Origin: Methanocorpusculum petauri
Lineage (GTDB): Archaea; Halobacteriota; Methanomicrobia; Methanomicrobiales; Methanocorpusculaceae
Length of the DNA stretch: 64,000 nt
Reading direction: 5' to 3'
Assembly (NCBI RefSeq): GCF_026891975.1
Contig: NZ_JAPTGB010000001.1
Span: forward strand, 1-64,000
The notes beneath the pieces were generated by a model that was given only the letters and a program-made list of their open reading frames with translations, was not told where the DNA came from and ran no database searches. The translations under genes and the position numbers were made by a program. Position 1 is the first letter of the stretch. Each line of letters starts with the position of its first letter. Positions 9,263 through 17,783 of the stretch are shown in pieces.

Positions 9263-9414
9263 TGGTATCAGTCCTTTCTATAGAAACACTATTGGTCTAA
9301 TTATGCCTATTGGGATTCTATTCTTGTGTTTTCTTTCGTTTGAGGCAAAGTCTTGATACGTTACGATGATCTATAGATAAGGTATTATGATACTGACTGA
9401 TGAGGTGACTCCGG

Positions 9415-10626
9415 ATGAAATTGGCGATAGTTGGGCGCCGCATATTTTCGGAGCACGAGGAGTTTCTTACCGGCCTCTTCACGCTCTTAATTAGTGTCAG
9501 TTTATCATTTATTGCAGGCGTCTATCTGGGATCGGTGAATGAAGTTCTTCTGCTGATTCCGGGGCTTATGGTACTGGTTACACCGTCGATTAATATGCGC
9601 GGAGCAATAGCAGGGATTCTGACGTCCCGGTTGTCGTCATCGATGCATCTTGGTGCATTTGAGGTGAAGTTTTCGCGCGGGACGGATCTGGGAGATAATC
9701 TGCGTGCGTCGATTTTGCTGACAGTGATTATTTCGGTGCTTCTGGCGGTGTTTGGAAAGATCATCTGTGTTGTTACAGGTACGGAGGTTATCGATCTTGT
9801 TGATCTGGTGATCATTTCGGTTGTTTCCGGGACGATTGCGGGTCTGATTGTAACAATGATAGGCGTTGTTACGTCGATTGTGTGTTACCGCCGCAGCTGG
9901 AATCTGGATATGGTGGGTGCACCGGTGGTGACAACGTTCGGGGATATGATGACGCTGCCGTTTCTGGTGGTTACGGCGGTTCTGATGATGGGAGCGCCGG
10001 CTGAACTAAAGCTGGTTTTAGGTATTGTGGTGCTGGCGATGATTGTGTGGGCGGTTGTTTCGATGGGCCGGGTGACCGCGACGATGCGGGATGTACTGCG
10101 GGAAGGTGTTCCGCTGCTTGCGCCGCTATCGCTTCTGGGGATTATTGCGGGTGTCTTATATACTGACAGTCTGGAAAGTCTGATTGCGGCGGCGGCGGTT
10201 CTGATTCTGATGGCGCCGTTTATGAACGGATGCGGGTCTATCGGAGGTATTCTGACGTCACGGGTTGCAACGGAGATGCACATGGGTCTGGTGGATGCGG
10301 ATTTGGTACCGTCCCGGACGGTGTTGTGGCATTTTGTGGAGAATTATGCATATGCTCTGCTGATTCTGCCGCTGATGGGCATTCTGTCGCATCTGTTTGC
10401 AACGGCTATCGGGATTACGACGCCTGGTCTTTGGCCGATGGTGCAGTTGTCGATTGCTGCCGGGGTACTGGTGATTACGGTGATGAATCTGCTGGGGTAT
10501 TATACGGCGGTGTTCAGTTACCGGATGGGTTTTGATCCGGATAATTTCGGGGTACCGGTGGTGACGAGCTCCATCGATCTGGTGGGGGCGACAGCGCTTC
10601 TGCTGGTGATGATGGTACTGCTGTGA
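9415..10626 (+). CDS. MgtE/SLC41-type divalent cation transporter with duplicated membrane domain
   Basis: A polytopic membrane protein of 403 residues made of two homologous halves. Each half carries the MgtE-type signature: IPGLMVLVTPSINMRGAIAG and TSRLSSSMHLG in the first, MAPFMNGCGSIGGILTSRV and EMHMGLVD in the second, each later followed by a GxPVVT motif. There is no cytosolic N-domain or CBS pair as in bacterial MgtE, so the layout is closer to eukaryotic SLC41 and archaeal two-domain forms. The likely role is Mg2+ or related divalent ion transport. GAGGTGA lies 7-8 bp before the ATG. It is divergent from the polyphosphate operon. Confidence 0.85.
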   Translation: MKLAIVGRRIFSEHEEFLTGLFTLLISVSLSFIAGVYLGSVNEVLLLIPGLMVLVTPSINMRGAIAGILTSRLSSSMHLGAFEVKFSRGTDLGDNLRASILLTVIISVLLAVFGKIICVVTGTEVIDLVDLVIISVVSGTIAGLIVTMIGVVTSIVCYRRSWNLDMVGAPVVTTFGDMMTLPFLVVTAVLMMGAPAELKLVLGIVVLAMIVWAVVSMGRVTATMRDVLREGVPLLAPLSLLGIIAGVLYTDSLESLIAAAAVLILMAPFMNGCGSIGGILTSRVATEMHMGLVDADLVPSRTVLWHFVENYAYALLILPLMGILSHLFATAIGITTPGLWPMVQLSIAAGVLVITVMNLLGYYTAVFSYRMGFDPDNFGVPVVTSSIDLVGATALLLVMMVLL

Positions 10627-10656
10627 CCGTGGGTTCCGCCCTATTACTGCGGCGGG

Positions 10657-10710
10657 TTTTTGTTCCAAACGTTCGTATTCTATGAACACGTTTTGACTTT
10701 TGGAACAAAA
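10657..10710. repeat. inverted repeat in the 305-bp gap after the transporter
   Basis: TTTTGTTCCAAA (10658-10669) and TTTGGAACAAAA (10699-10710) form a perfect 12-bp stem with a 29-nt spacer that begins and ends in related ACGTT/ACG sequence. It lies about 30 bp past the transporter stop and can fold on either strand, so it may terminate transcription. The core TTTTGGAACAAA recurs at 61.27 kb and, altered, at 15.16 kb. The rest of the gap is AT-rich and holds only the lipoprotein promoter. Confidence 0.6.
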
Positions 10711-10897
10711 CCTCCTGTTCACCGGTTTTCGTATCCTTTTTGTGTCCCCGCGCATGATTGTTACTTGCAGTATATATGTATTTATATTGAGGCAATTTTT
10801 ATTCTGCGTCTGTATGGGAATATTTTTGCATATACCATGGATGTGACTCTCGGAAATATTGAAAAAATTATCTTAGGTAATTCCCGGATGCCCAATA

Positions 10898-10908
10898 CTA
10901 TTATATAC
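10898..10908 (+). promoter_or_regulatory. TATA-like box of the lipoprotein gene
   Basis: CTATTATATAC lies about 25-30 bp before the start codon and no Shine-Dalgarno is visible in between. The transcript is therefore probably leaderless or has a very short leader. Confidence 0.5.
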
Positions 10909-10931
10909 GTAACAACCGGCACGTATCTAGT

Positions 10932-11393
10932 ATGAAGCGAATGCTGATTGTTTTGATGCTGTGTGTTGCACTGCTGGCAATATCTGCCGGATGTGTAGGA
11001 ACTCCCGCTCCGGCCGGCGGTGACGCCGGCCCGAGCGGTCCGGCTCTTGGTGCTGTTCCGGTATCATCCGAAGACGGTGTAACAGTCTATAAGAACCCCG
11101 ACGGTTCCTACTATGCCGAAGATGAGGACGGAACAAAAGTTCAGATCAATCCTGACGGCTCCTGGAGCGGCACATCCGAAGATGGTTCCGGATCGATGGA
11201 CAAAGACGGCAACTTCAACTATCAGGGTACTGACGGCTCCAGTATGGTCGGAAGCGCAACCGGTGGTCACGTTGAAGGTGACGGAGGTTCTCTCACCTAC
11301 ACCATTGACGAAAACGGTGTTGTCCATTACAAAATGGTCGAGCCTGACGGAAAGGTAACCGAGTGGACCTCGGACGGCTCCATCACCCAGTGA
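10932..11393 (+). CDS. secreted lipoprotein, acidic repeat-rich
   Basis: The product has 153 residues. It opens with a signal peptide (MKRMLIVLMLCVALLAI) and a lipobox ending SAGC, so Cys21 is the expected lipid anchor. The mature part is very acidic and Gly/Ser/Asp-rich, with loosely repeated segments of the type DGxxYKNPDGSYYAEDEDG and INPDGSWSGTSEDGSG that resemble beta-hairpin repeats. It should sit on the outer face of the cell membrane. No enzymatic motif is visible and I do not recognise a family. It is a single gene convergent with the gltA-like gene. Confidence 0.75.
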   Translation: MKRMLIVLMLCVALLAISAGCVGTPAPAGGDAGPSGPALGAVPVSSEDGVTVYKNPDGSYYAEDEDGTKVQINPDGSWSGTSEDGSGSMDKDGNFNYQGTDGSSMVGSATGGHVEGDGGSLTYTIDENGVVHYKMVEPDGKVTEWTSDGSITQ

Positions 11394-11401
11394 AGGATCC
11401 T

Positions 11402-11434
11402 GTTCCAAAAATTATCAAAAAAAAGTATTTTTTT
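11402..11434. terminator. bidirectional A/T-run terminator between convergent genes
   Basis: GTTCCAAAAA, a run of eight A, then nine T and AGAAC form an A/T-rich imperfect palindrome between the lipoprotein stop and the stop of the gltA-like gene. Read either way it gives a poly-U end, which suits convergent termination. Confidence 0.55.
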
Positions 11435-12790
11435 TTAGAACTGCGGTGCACCGCGGAGCATCTTATCGATTGCCCGTGCTGCATCCTTTGCCGTACCCAT
11501 CGCAAGAATCACGGTCGCAGCACCGGTCGCCACATCGCCGCCCGCGTACACCTTCGCAATCGACGTCTGGCCCAGACAGTTCACCGCAACACTGCCGTTC
11601 TTATTGCGGGCAAGATCCGGCAGCATCCGTAACAGAAGCGGGTTCGGACCCTGACCGATAGCCTCCACCACCACATCAGCCTCAACCGTGAAGTTACTTC
11701 CCTCAATCGGCGCAAACGAACATCTGCCGTCATCGCCCGGACTGCCAAGCTCCATTCTGATTGCCTCAACACCGGCAACCGCCTTGTTTTCGCCTTCGAT
11801 GAACCGCACCGGATTCGTACAGCACATGAACTCGATCCCTTCCTCCTTTGCGTGACGAACCTCATCCAGCCGTGCCGGCATATCCGCCTCGCCGCGGCGG
11901 TACATCAGGGTAACCGCCGCTCCCATCCGGCGTGCCACCCGTGCTGCATCCATCGCAACATTTCCGCCGCCGATGACCACAACCTTCTTTCCTTTCTTTA
12001 CCGGTGTATCCTTTTCCGGGAACCTGTTTGCGCCCATCAGATTCACCCGGGTCAGGAACTCGTTTGCCGAGTAAATTCCGCAAAGATTCTCGCCCGGTAA
12101 CCCCATAAAGTACGGAAGACCCGCACCCGTTCCCAGAAACACCGCATCATAGCCGAGCAGCTCCGCAACCGGCACACTGCGGCCGACCACATAGTTTGTT
12201 TTGATCTCGGCACCGAGTTTTTTCACCTGCTCAATCTCCGTCTGAACAATATCTTTCGGGAGACGGAACGACGGAATACCATACATCAGCACACCGCCTG
12301 CTTCATGCAGGGACTCAAACACCGTTACCGCGTGGCCGAGCCGTGCAAGCTCCGCAGCTGCCGAAAGACCGGCAGGACCGGACCCGACAACCGCAACCTT
12401 CCTGCCGGTTGCAGGAAGCCGCACCGGCGTCTCGATACCTTCCCGTCTCTCCCAGTCTGCAACGAACCGCTCCAGATGACCGATGGAGATCGGGGTATCC
12501 TTATTCCCGAGCACACACTCGCCCTGACACTGCGTCTCCTGCGGACAGACCCTGCCGCAGATAGCGGGCAGCATGTTGTCCTTCTTAATGATCCGTGCCG
12601 CCTCGCGGAACTCGCCGATCTCGCAGGCATGGATAAACGCCGGGATGTCAATGCCGACCGGACAACCGTTTACACATTTCGGCTTCTTGCACTGAATACA
12701 GCGTGCCGCCTCTGCCCGGACCTCCGCCTCCGTGAATCCGAGATCCACCTCACCGAAATCGGCGATCCGCTCCTTTGCATCTCTGTCCAT
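11435..12790 (-). CDS. gltA: NADPH-dependent glutamate synthase small-subunit family flavoprotein (GltA / NfnB / SudA-like)
   Basis: A 451-residue oxidoreductase of the GltD-like family. The N-terminus has two iron-sulfur cysteine clusters (CIQCKKPKCVNGCP, and CGRVCPQETQCQGEC). Then follow an FAD dinucleotide fold (VVGSGPAGLSAAAELARLG), an NADP fold (VVIGGGNVAMDAARVARRMG) and a C-terminal FAD motif ending in YAGGDVATG. It starts directly after the stop codon of the partner gene at 12791. That pairing is characteristic of NfnAB transhydrogenase and SudAB sulfide dehydrogenase; the same family is also annotated as a homomeric glutamate synthase. The sequence alone does not decide between them. 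Confidence 0.85.
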   Translation of the reverse strand: MDRDAKERIADFGEVDLGFTEAEVRAEAARCIQCKKPKCVNGCPVGIDIPAFIHACEIGEFREAARIIKKDNMLPAICGRVCPQETQCQGECVLGNKDTPISIGHLERFVADWERREGIETPVRLPATGRKVAVVGSGPAGLSAAAELARLGHAVTVFESLHEAGGVLMYGIPSFRLPKDIVQTEIEQVKKLGAEIKTNYVVGRSVPVAELLGYDAVFLGTGAGLPYFMGLPGENLCGIYSANEFLTRVNLMGANRFPEKDTPVKKGKKVVVIGGGNVAMDAARVARRMGAAVTLMYRRGEADMPARLDEVRHAKEEGIEFMCCTNPVRFIEGENKAVAGVEAIRMELGSPGDDGRCSFAPIEGSNFTVEADVVVEAIGQGPNPLLLRMLPDLARNKNGSVAVNCLGQTSIAKVYAGGDVATGAATVILAMGTAKDAARAIDKMLRGAPQF

Positions 12791-13639
12791 TTACGCCACC
12801 TCCCTACATCTGCACACATGGTGCTCCTCATGATACGCAACCGACTCTTTCTCTTCGGCAAGATACATCCGCTGGCGTGCCAGCAGATCGTCCCAGTCAA
12901 CCAGATGTGCATCAAACTCCGGTCCGTCCACACAGGCAAACTTCATCTCGCCGCCCACGACAACGCGACAGGAACCGCACATTCCGGTACCGTCCACCAT
13001 AACCGGATTTAATGACACGTACGTCTTAATGCCGTAGGGCTTGGTGACGCCGCTTGTAACCTTCATCATCATCCCGGGGCCGATAATCCAGACCTTGTCG
13101 ATCTTCCTGCCGCTTTCGCACAGCGTCTGTAACGGCCCGCTGGCGAATCCCTTGATTCCGTACGAACCGTCATCCGTTGTCACAAACAGCTCATCGCAGA
13201 TCTCCCGCATCTCATCCTCAAGAATCAGCAGACTCTTGTTGCGTGCGCCGATAATTCCGATCACGTAGTTTCCGGCATCCTTTGCCGCCTGGGCAATAAT
13301 TGGCGTGCAGGCAACACCGACACCGCCGCCCACAATTACCACTGTCTCCGGACCTTTGGCAATATCGCTCGGCATCCCAAGAGGCCCCACCACATCCCGC
13401 AGACAGTCGCCTGCGGAGAGGGTTGCAAGAAGCTTCGTTGTTGTACCGATTGCCATAAACGAAATCCTGATCAGATCGCCCTCAGTTCCGGAAATGGTCA
13501 GAGGAACACGTTCCCCTGCGCCGTCGGGGTGAATAATACAAAACTGTCCTGCCTGTGCATTGCGTGCAACCTGCGGCGCACGAATCCACATCTCAAAAAC
13601 CGCCTCGGACAAGGCGTGTGCCTTCACTATCTCGTACAT
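12791..13639 (-). CDS. FAD/NAD-binding ferredoxin reductase-like subunit (NfnA / SudB-like)
   Basis: The 282-residue protein is the small partner of the GltA-like subunit. It has a ferredoxin-NADP reductase fold: an N-terminal FAD barrel (QAGQFCIIHP, RVPLTISG), a nucleotide-binding domain with VVIVGGGVGVACTPIIAQA, and a C-terminal [2Fe-2S] cysteine set (CGSCRVVV then FACVDGPEFDAH), as in dihydroorotate dehydrogenase electron-transfer subunits. The two genes abut with no spacer. It probably moves electrons between ferredoxin, NAD(H) and NADP(H), possibly by bifurcation (inference from the family). The start ATG is preceded by a promoter-containing 485-bp gap. Confidence 0.85.
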   Translation of the reverse strand: MYEIVKAHALSEAVFEMWIRAPQVARNAQAGQFCIIHPDGAGERVPLTISGTEGDLIRISFMAIGTTTKLLATLSAGDCLRDVVGPLGMPSDIAKGPETVVIVGGGVGVACTPIIAQAAKDAGNYVIGIIGARNKSLLILEDEMREICDELFVTTDDGSYGIKGFASGPLQTLCESGRKIDKVWIIGPGMMMKVTSGVTKPYGIKTYVSLNPVMVDGTGMCGSCRVVVGGEMKFACVDGPEFDAHLVDWDDLLARQRMYLAEEKESVAYHEEHHVCRCREVA

Positions 13640-14124
13640 TAGTATTTCACTCCGCTGTTCTGCCTTGAGAAATTGTGAATACGTATTGTACGGCTGACAA
13701 CTTTAATCTGTGCCGGACGCATTTATCGCAGCATGAGAAAAACGAATACGTGGGGTCTACCGCAGAAAATTATTTGAAGCTCTCAGCCCCGTCTTTGCGG
13801 TATGTTATATGTTGGAAATGGACAATTGTGTTAGCATTGGTGAAATCAGTCCAAATGCCGGATGAGGTTTTGTTATCCATAGTGGCTGGTTTGGTGTGTA
13901 AGCGTTAGCGAATCCAGGTCATTCTTTCCTCCATCAATTTTTCCAAGAGGGTTGTTGTTCTTTTTTCATACATGGCATTGGAGTCCATTTTGGGAAACTC
14001 CATACTATACTGGGCGCTTAGGTTGTCAAATACCTCTCCCGAAACTGTTTCGGAAGTTTTCGGATATGCCGAAACTTTCCCCTCACCAAACCTTTTAGCC
14101 CTCATGCATCGCACGTAATTCTAC
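13640..14124. other. AT-rich gap with no confident gene
   Basis: This 485-bp stretch is AT-richer than its flanks. It contains one doubtful small frame (13905-14105) and an imperfect repeat set around 14040-14085, where CCGAAAC-TG-TTTCGG is followed by GAAGTTTTCGG and GCCGAAACTTT. No tRNA or other RNA gene could be folded by eye. The gap may contain the remains of a lost gene. Confidence 0.4.
13905..14105 (-). CDS. doubtful small ORF, 66 aa
   Basis: A short frame with a basic start (MRAKRFGEGKVSAYPKT) and an amphipathic helical end (LLEKLMEERMTWIR) that resembles the length and style of small antitoxins or a gene remnant. I chose the ATG at 14105 over the GTG three codons upstream. Base composition differs from the neighbours, no ribosome-binding site is clear and no toxin partner is present. 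Coding status is uncertain. Confidence 0.25.
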   Translation of the reverse strand: MRAKRFGEGKVSAYPKTSETVSGEVFDNLSAQYSMEFPKMDSNAMYEKRTTTLLEKLMEERMTWIR

Positions 14125-14367
14125 GTGACCCGCAATACCTCTGAACCGCTTGAGCTTGATCCCGACTTCACCGCCGAAGAACATGCGGAGTTTGAGCGGC
14201 TTGAGCGCGAACATCCATATGTCGAAGCGCACGAGGAAAAAATCCCTGCTCCCCCGCGTCCGCAGGATGCCCGTGACGGGAATCATGACGTCCTGTTTCT
14301 GATCCTGTTTATCCTCCTTGCCGCCGTCTTTCTGATCGTAATCCTGTTTGGCGGAGGGATGTCGTGA
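14125..14367 (+). CDS. small single-pass membrane protein, 80 aa
   Basis: The protein starts with GTG. It has a charged, Glu-rich soluble N-terminal part (about 1-52, with FERLEREHPYVEAHEEKIP) and one C-terminal transmembrane helix (VLFLILFILLAAVFLIVILF, about 56-75). The N-terminal part would face the cytoplasm by charge. Its last codons overlap the GTG start of the pentapeptide-repeat gene by 4 bp, so the two should be translationally coupled and may act together. The family is not recognised. Confidence 0.6.
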   Translation: MTRNTSEPLELDPDFTAEEHAEFERLEREHPYVEAHEEKIPAPPRPQDARDGNHDVLFLILFILLAAVFLIVILFGGGMS

Positions 14368-14924
14368 ACGCCCTCCGGCTGTTCCTGTCTGCCGTTCAGA
14401 ACAGTGACTACACCGAATGGAACTGCTGGTATGCTGCCTATCTCAAAGAATCGGAAGAGGCAGTGATGATCCTTCCCGGTCAGGATTTTTCCGGCAGAAA
14501 CTTTACCGGCGCATGCATGAGAAATTTTGATCTGACCGCATGCCGCCTCTCCGGTGCCGTCCTCACCGATACCGATCTTACCGGCGCAACGATTGATGAT
14601 GCGGATTTCTCCGGCGCTGTGTTGTCGTCTGCAAATCTTTCGGGAACATTCGCCGCGTATGCAAACTTCCGGGACGCGGATCTTTCCGGTGCCAACCTCT
14701 CCGGTGCAGACTTCACCGCCGCCAGTTTCCGGTCCGCGAAACTTCACCGCTGCTACGCCCAGCGCGCCGTTTTTACCGACGCTGATTTTACCGGCGCTGA
14801 TCTTTCCGGAACCTATGCCCGGCTGGCAGATTGTACGGGGACGATCTTTTCCGGCGCAAACCTGACTGATGCTGTCTTTCCGGAGGAACTACGGCTTTGT
14901 TCCCATAATCAGAAACTGCGCTAA
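14364..14924 (+). CDS. pentapeptide repeat protein
   Basis: The 186-residue product is built of A(D/N)LXX pentapeptides from about residue 40 to 175 (for example NLSGA, DFTAA, DFTGADLSG), with a Phe or Leu every fifth residue. This predicts a right-handed quadrilateral beta helix of roughly six turns. The N-terminal 35 residues are a non-repeat cap containing Trp and Tyr. Some family members mimic DNA and bind gyrase; most have no known role. The GTG start overlaps the membrane-protein gene upstream by 4 bp. The strong period-15 base pattern comes from the protein repeat. Confidence 0.85.
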   Translation: MNALRLFLSAVQNSDYTEWNCWYAAYLKESEEAVMILPGQDFSGRNFTGACMRNFDLTACRLSGAVLTDTDLTGATIDDADFSGAVLSSANLSGTFAAYANFRDADLSGANLSGADFTAASFRSAKLHRCYAQRAVFTDADFTGADLSGTYARLADCTGTIFSGANLTDAVFPEELRLCSHNQKLR

Positions 14925-15210
14925 ACGTCTCAACATGTTTCTGATGCCTGACCGGATTTATTTCGGCATGTGGTTGTCTGCGTGCTGTGCACGTAAGGCG
15001 TCTCACGGGGTTGAAAACGTCGCGGATGTTTGCCTGAAAAAACCCCACTCACCCCCCTCCCGTCTTCAGTTTCCGGAAAAATATCTCCGACCTCCCTTTC
15101 GTCACATCCCATCAAACAACTCAGTTTACATCCGGTCAGACCGTATAAACACGTTTGAACATTTGGCACAAAACCCGGGTTTCCGCGTGTTTCATAAACC
15201 CCTGCATCAA
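14919..15210. repeat. dispersed intergenic element, long copy A
   Basis: The gap before the flavoprotein gene matches the gap before the DUF424 gene at 60.98-61.32 kb in the same order. It begins AAACGTCTCAACATGTTT and GATGCCTGAC, continues with GTGGTTGTCTGCGTGCTG and AAGGCGTCTCACGGGG, then a TTTCCGGAAAAA block near 15070, a GAACATTTGGCACAAAACC segment and ATAAACCCCTGCATCAAA just before the start codon. Identity is moderate, which points to an old, decaying repeat. Confidence 0.6.
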
Positions 15211-15224
15211 ACCTGTCAGGTACA

Positions 15225-15794
15225 ATGGCAGACGTAGTTTTAATCTCCGGCAGTCCGCGTACGAACGGAAACACAGAATATTTGCTGAACGTGTGCAAAG
15301 AAACAATCGAATCAGCCGGTCTCACCGCAAAAGTGCTGACCCTTCGGGGAAACCCCGTTCAGTCCTGCATTGCCTGCGGACAGTGTGGAAAACTGGGTAA
15401 ATGCGCGTTAAACGACGGGCTGAATGAAATGCTGCCCGAAATTCGTGAAGCGGACGGTTTCATTGTCGGTGCACCGGTGTACTTCGGAACCGCCCGCGGC
15501 GATGTAATGAACCTGCTGCAGCGTGTCGGCATGGTTTCGCGTGCGAACGGCGGCTGGATGTCCGGCAAAGTAGGAGGCCCGGTTGTGGTGGCACGGCGCG
15601 GCGGCCAGACCGCGACCTTACAGGAGATGCTGATGATGTATTTCATCTGCGGCATGATAGTACCCGGCTCAACCTACTGGAACATTGCCTTTGGCCAGGC
15701 TCCGGGAACCGTTGCCGAGGATGAGGAAGGCATCGCAACCATGCGGACATTTGCGGAAAACGTGGCACATCTGATTCAGAAGATTCGCCCATAA
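15225..15794 (+). CDS. iron-sulfur flavoprotein (Isf-like, NADPH-dependent FMN reductase family)
   Basis: A cytoplasmic redox protein of 189 residues with a flavodoxin-like fold. It begins with an FMN phosphate-binding loop (SGSPRTNGNTEYLL), followed by the compact cysteine motif C-x2-C-x2-C-x5-C (CIACGQCGKLGKC, about residues 47-59), typical of methanogen iron-sulfur flavoproteins that carry a [4Fe-4S] cluster. Then come APVYFGTARGDVMNLLQR and a later GGQTATLQ segment. The known family reduces O2, H2O2 or other acceptors with ferredoxin. It is a single gene preceded by a long intergenic repeat. Confidence 0.85.
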   Translation: MADVVLISGSPRTNGNTEYLLNVCKETIESAGLTAKVLTLRGNPVQSCIACGQCGKLGKCALNDGLNEMLPEIREADGFIVGAPVYFGTARGDVMNLLQRVGMVSRANGGWMSGKVGGPVVVARRGGQTATLQEMLMMYFICGMIVPGSTYWNIAFGQAPGTVAEDEEGIATMRTFAENVAHLIQKIRP

Positions 15795-15880
15795 CTCCCA
15801 AGAAAAAAATATCCTTTCAAAAAAGTCATCCGAAAAAAATCATGAGATGCATCGGGGCTGCCTGAAATACCCGCCTCAGA

Positions 15881-16231
15881 CTATTTGGTAAAGTCCAGCC
15901 GGCCCCACCACTTCCCGGCAGGTTTTGTCGCGGATTTCCCCTCAGCCTCGCGCTTCTCCTCCAGATCGATCATATGATGCATCACCCGCACCTCCTTTTT
16001 TACCTCCTCCATGCTGTGCAAAAGCAGATCCACATTCTTCTGCATCCGCACAAGCTCCTTGAAATCGCGTTTGGGCGCAGGCGGCATCTCCCCTTTCTGC
16101 TCCGCCTGAAACAACCCCGACTCAATCAGCCGGAGCAGCGCCTCGTTGCGGTCAAGATCCTGTTTCTTCGCAAACAGATCGATGCGCTCCGATAACTCGG
16201 GATCGAGCGTGAATGATAACCTGAGTGCCAT
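15881..16231 (-). CDS. ribbon-helix-helix-like protein with coiled coil
   Basis: The 116-residue product starts with a short beta strand and two helices (ALRLSFTLDPELSERIDLFAKKQDLDRNEALLRLIESGLF), the pattern of a CopG/Arc ribbon-helix-helix DNA-binding domain. A predicted coiled coil (KELVRMQKNVDLLLHSMEEVKKEVRVMHHMID) and a basic, Trp-containing tail follow. It may be a dimeric regulator whose coiled coil adds oligomerisation. It starts 20 bp beyond the stop codon of cbiP and is read in the same direction, so read-through from cbiP is possible. Confidence 0.6.
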   Translation of the reverse strand: MALRLSFTLDPELSERIDLFAKKQDLDRNEALLRLIESGLFQAEQKGEMPPAPKRDFKELVRMQKNVDLLLHSMEEVKKEVRVMHHMIDLEEKREAEGKSATKPAGKWWGRLDFTK

Positions 16232-16251
16232 CTCTACCCTTTAGATAGGTG

Positions 16252-17706
16252 TCATTCCCTCATGTAGTTATCCGTTGCGAGCGTGAGAATCCGGTCCACC
16301 TCCAGACAGCTCTCCAGATGCCGGGCAAGAGCCGCATACGGATCGCCTGCTTCACTCACCGGTGTATAGGAAATACCCTTCTGTTCCGCAAGGTAACCGG
16401 CCAGTGCATCAACCATTCCGGCGTTTGCAAACAGCCCGTGCATATATGTCCCGAAAACAAGCCCGCTTGCATCAACCGCCCCTTCATCCGCAAACGCCGT
16501 CCTGCCGGAAACGGTACTCAGTCCCGAATGGATCTCATAACCTGCCGCACCTTCCACACGTGACAGAACCGGCCCGAACCCGGACGATACCCGCTTCACC
16601 TGCCGGGTGACCTTATCGTAGCGGTCGAACCGCGTCTGCACTGGTAGAAGTCCGAGGCCCTCATACTCTGCAACCACATCGCCCTCAACCGCATTGTCAA
16701 AGATCGACTCGCCCATCATCTGATACCCGCCGCAGATACCGATCACCGGCCGGTTTGTCTTTGCGTAGGCACGTATCTGTTCCGCCGCTCCGGACTCCCG
16801 GAGGCATGCAAGATCACTCACCGTATTCTTTGTACCGGGAAGAATCACCGCATCATAGGAATCAAGCTCCGTTCCCGGCTGGACATACTCAACCGATGCC
16901 GCCTCCTCAAGCAGGGAAAAGTCCGTAAAGTTTGCAATGTGCGGATAGCGGATAACCGCAATCCGAATCTCCCGCACGGCAGGGACCTTGTCGCCGAGCG
17001 ACAGCGAATCCTCTTCAGGAATATTGAGTTTCTTCCACGGAACAATTCCCAGAACAGGAACGCCGGTCAGCTCCTCAAGAATTTTTCTGCCTGACACAAA
17101 CAGCTCCGCATCTCCGCGGAACTTGTTAATCACAATCCCTTTTACGAGCGGTCTGACATCATCCGGCAGAAGCGCAATCGTCCCATATACCTGCGCAAAC
17201 ACACCGCCCCGTTCAATATCCGCAACCAGAATAATCGGGATCTTCAACCGCTTTGCAAGTAAAATATTTGCAATATCACGGTCGTACAGGTTCACCTCGG
17301 CAGCACCGCCTGCCCCCTCCACAATAATATTCGTGTACTCGGCCTTCAGCAGGTCGTAGGCTGCAACCGCCTCATCCAGCAGAAACTCCGTCTCCGTATA
17401 GTAGTCCCCGATCTTTGTATCCTTCCAGGGTTTGCCGAGCAGCACAACCTGCGAAACCGAGTTTCCCTTTGGTTTGAGAAGAACCGGATTCATCTCGGCC
17501 ACCGGTCGTGCCCGTGCCGCAAACGCCTGTGTCGCCTGGGCGATACCGATCTCTGCTCCCTCTTCAGTGATATACGAGTTCAGGCTCATGTTCTGTGCCT
17601 TAAACGGTGCGACCGGAATGCCGCGGTCGCTCAGTATCCGGCAGATACCAGCCGTAATGGAACTTTTTCCTGCATGGGAGGAGGTTCCGAGAACCATCAG
17701 AGACAT
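16252..17706 (-). CDS. cbiP: cobyric acid synthase
   Basis: CbiP/CobQ amidates four side chains (b, d, e, g) of adenosylcobyrinic a,c-diamide with glutamine and ATP. The 484-residue protein has the N-terminal ATPase domain with a P-loop-like LGTSSHAGKSSITAG (about 6-20) and KAQNMSLNS. The C-terminal class-I glutamine amidotransferase-like domain carries the nucleophile Cys in IGICGGYQMMG and a catalytic His in YMHGLF. Length and motifs are complete. With cobD-cobY (52.8-54.4 kb) and the BtuCDF-type transporter (28-31 kb) it shows that the organism makes and salvages cobamides. Confidence 0.95.
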   Translation of the reverse strand: MSLMVLGTSSHAGKSSITAGICRILSDRGIPVAPFKAQNMSLNSYITEEGAEIGIAQATQAFAARARPVAEMNPVLLKPKGNSVSQVVLLGKPWKDTKIGDYYTETEFLLDEAVAAYDLLKAEYTNIIVEGAGGAAEVNLYDRDIANILLAKRLKIPIILVADIERGGVFAQVYGTIALLPDDVRPLVKGIVINKFRGDAELFVSGRKILEELTGVPVLGIVPWKKLNIPEEDSLSLGDKVPAVREIRIAVIRYPHIANFTDFSLLEEAASVEYVQPGTELDSYDAVILPGTKNTVSDLACLRESGAAEQIRAYAKTNRPVIGICGGYQMMGESIFDNAVEGDVVAEYEGLGLLPVQTRFDRYDKVTRQVKRVSSGFGPVLSRVEGAAGYEIHSGLSTVSGRTAFADEGAVDASGLVFGTYMHGLFANAGMVDALAGYLAEQKGISYTPVSEAGDPYAALARHLESCLEVDRILTLATDNYMRE

Positions 17707-17783
17707 GAAGTACCCGTATTGTTGTGCAGTAAAATAAGAATGCTTGTTTGCAGATGTCGGTCTTTCAGATCGAAAAAGGAAAT

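Noticed and set aside
13675-13908. 77-codon plus-strand ORF in the 13.6-14.1 kb gap
   Set aside because: Composition is not gene-like, there is no ribosome-binding site and no recognisable motif; the frame is consistent with chance in AT-rich DNA.
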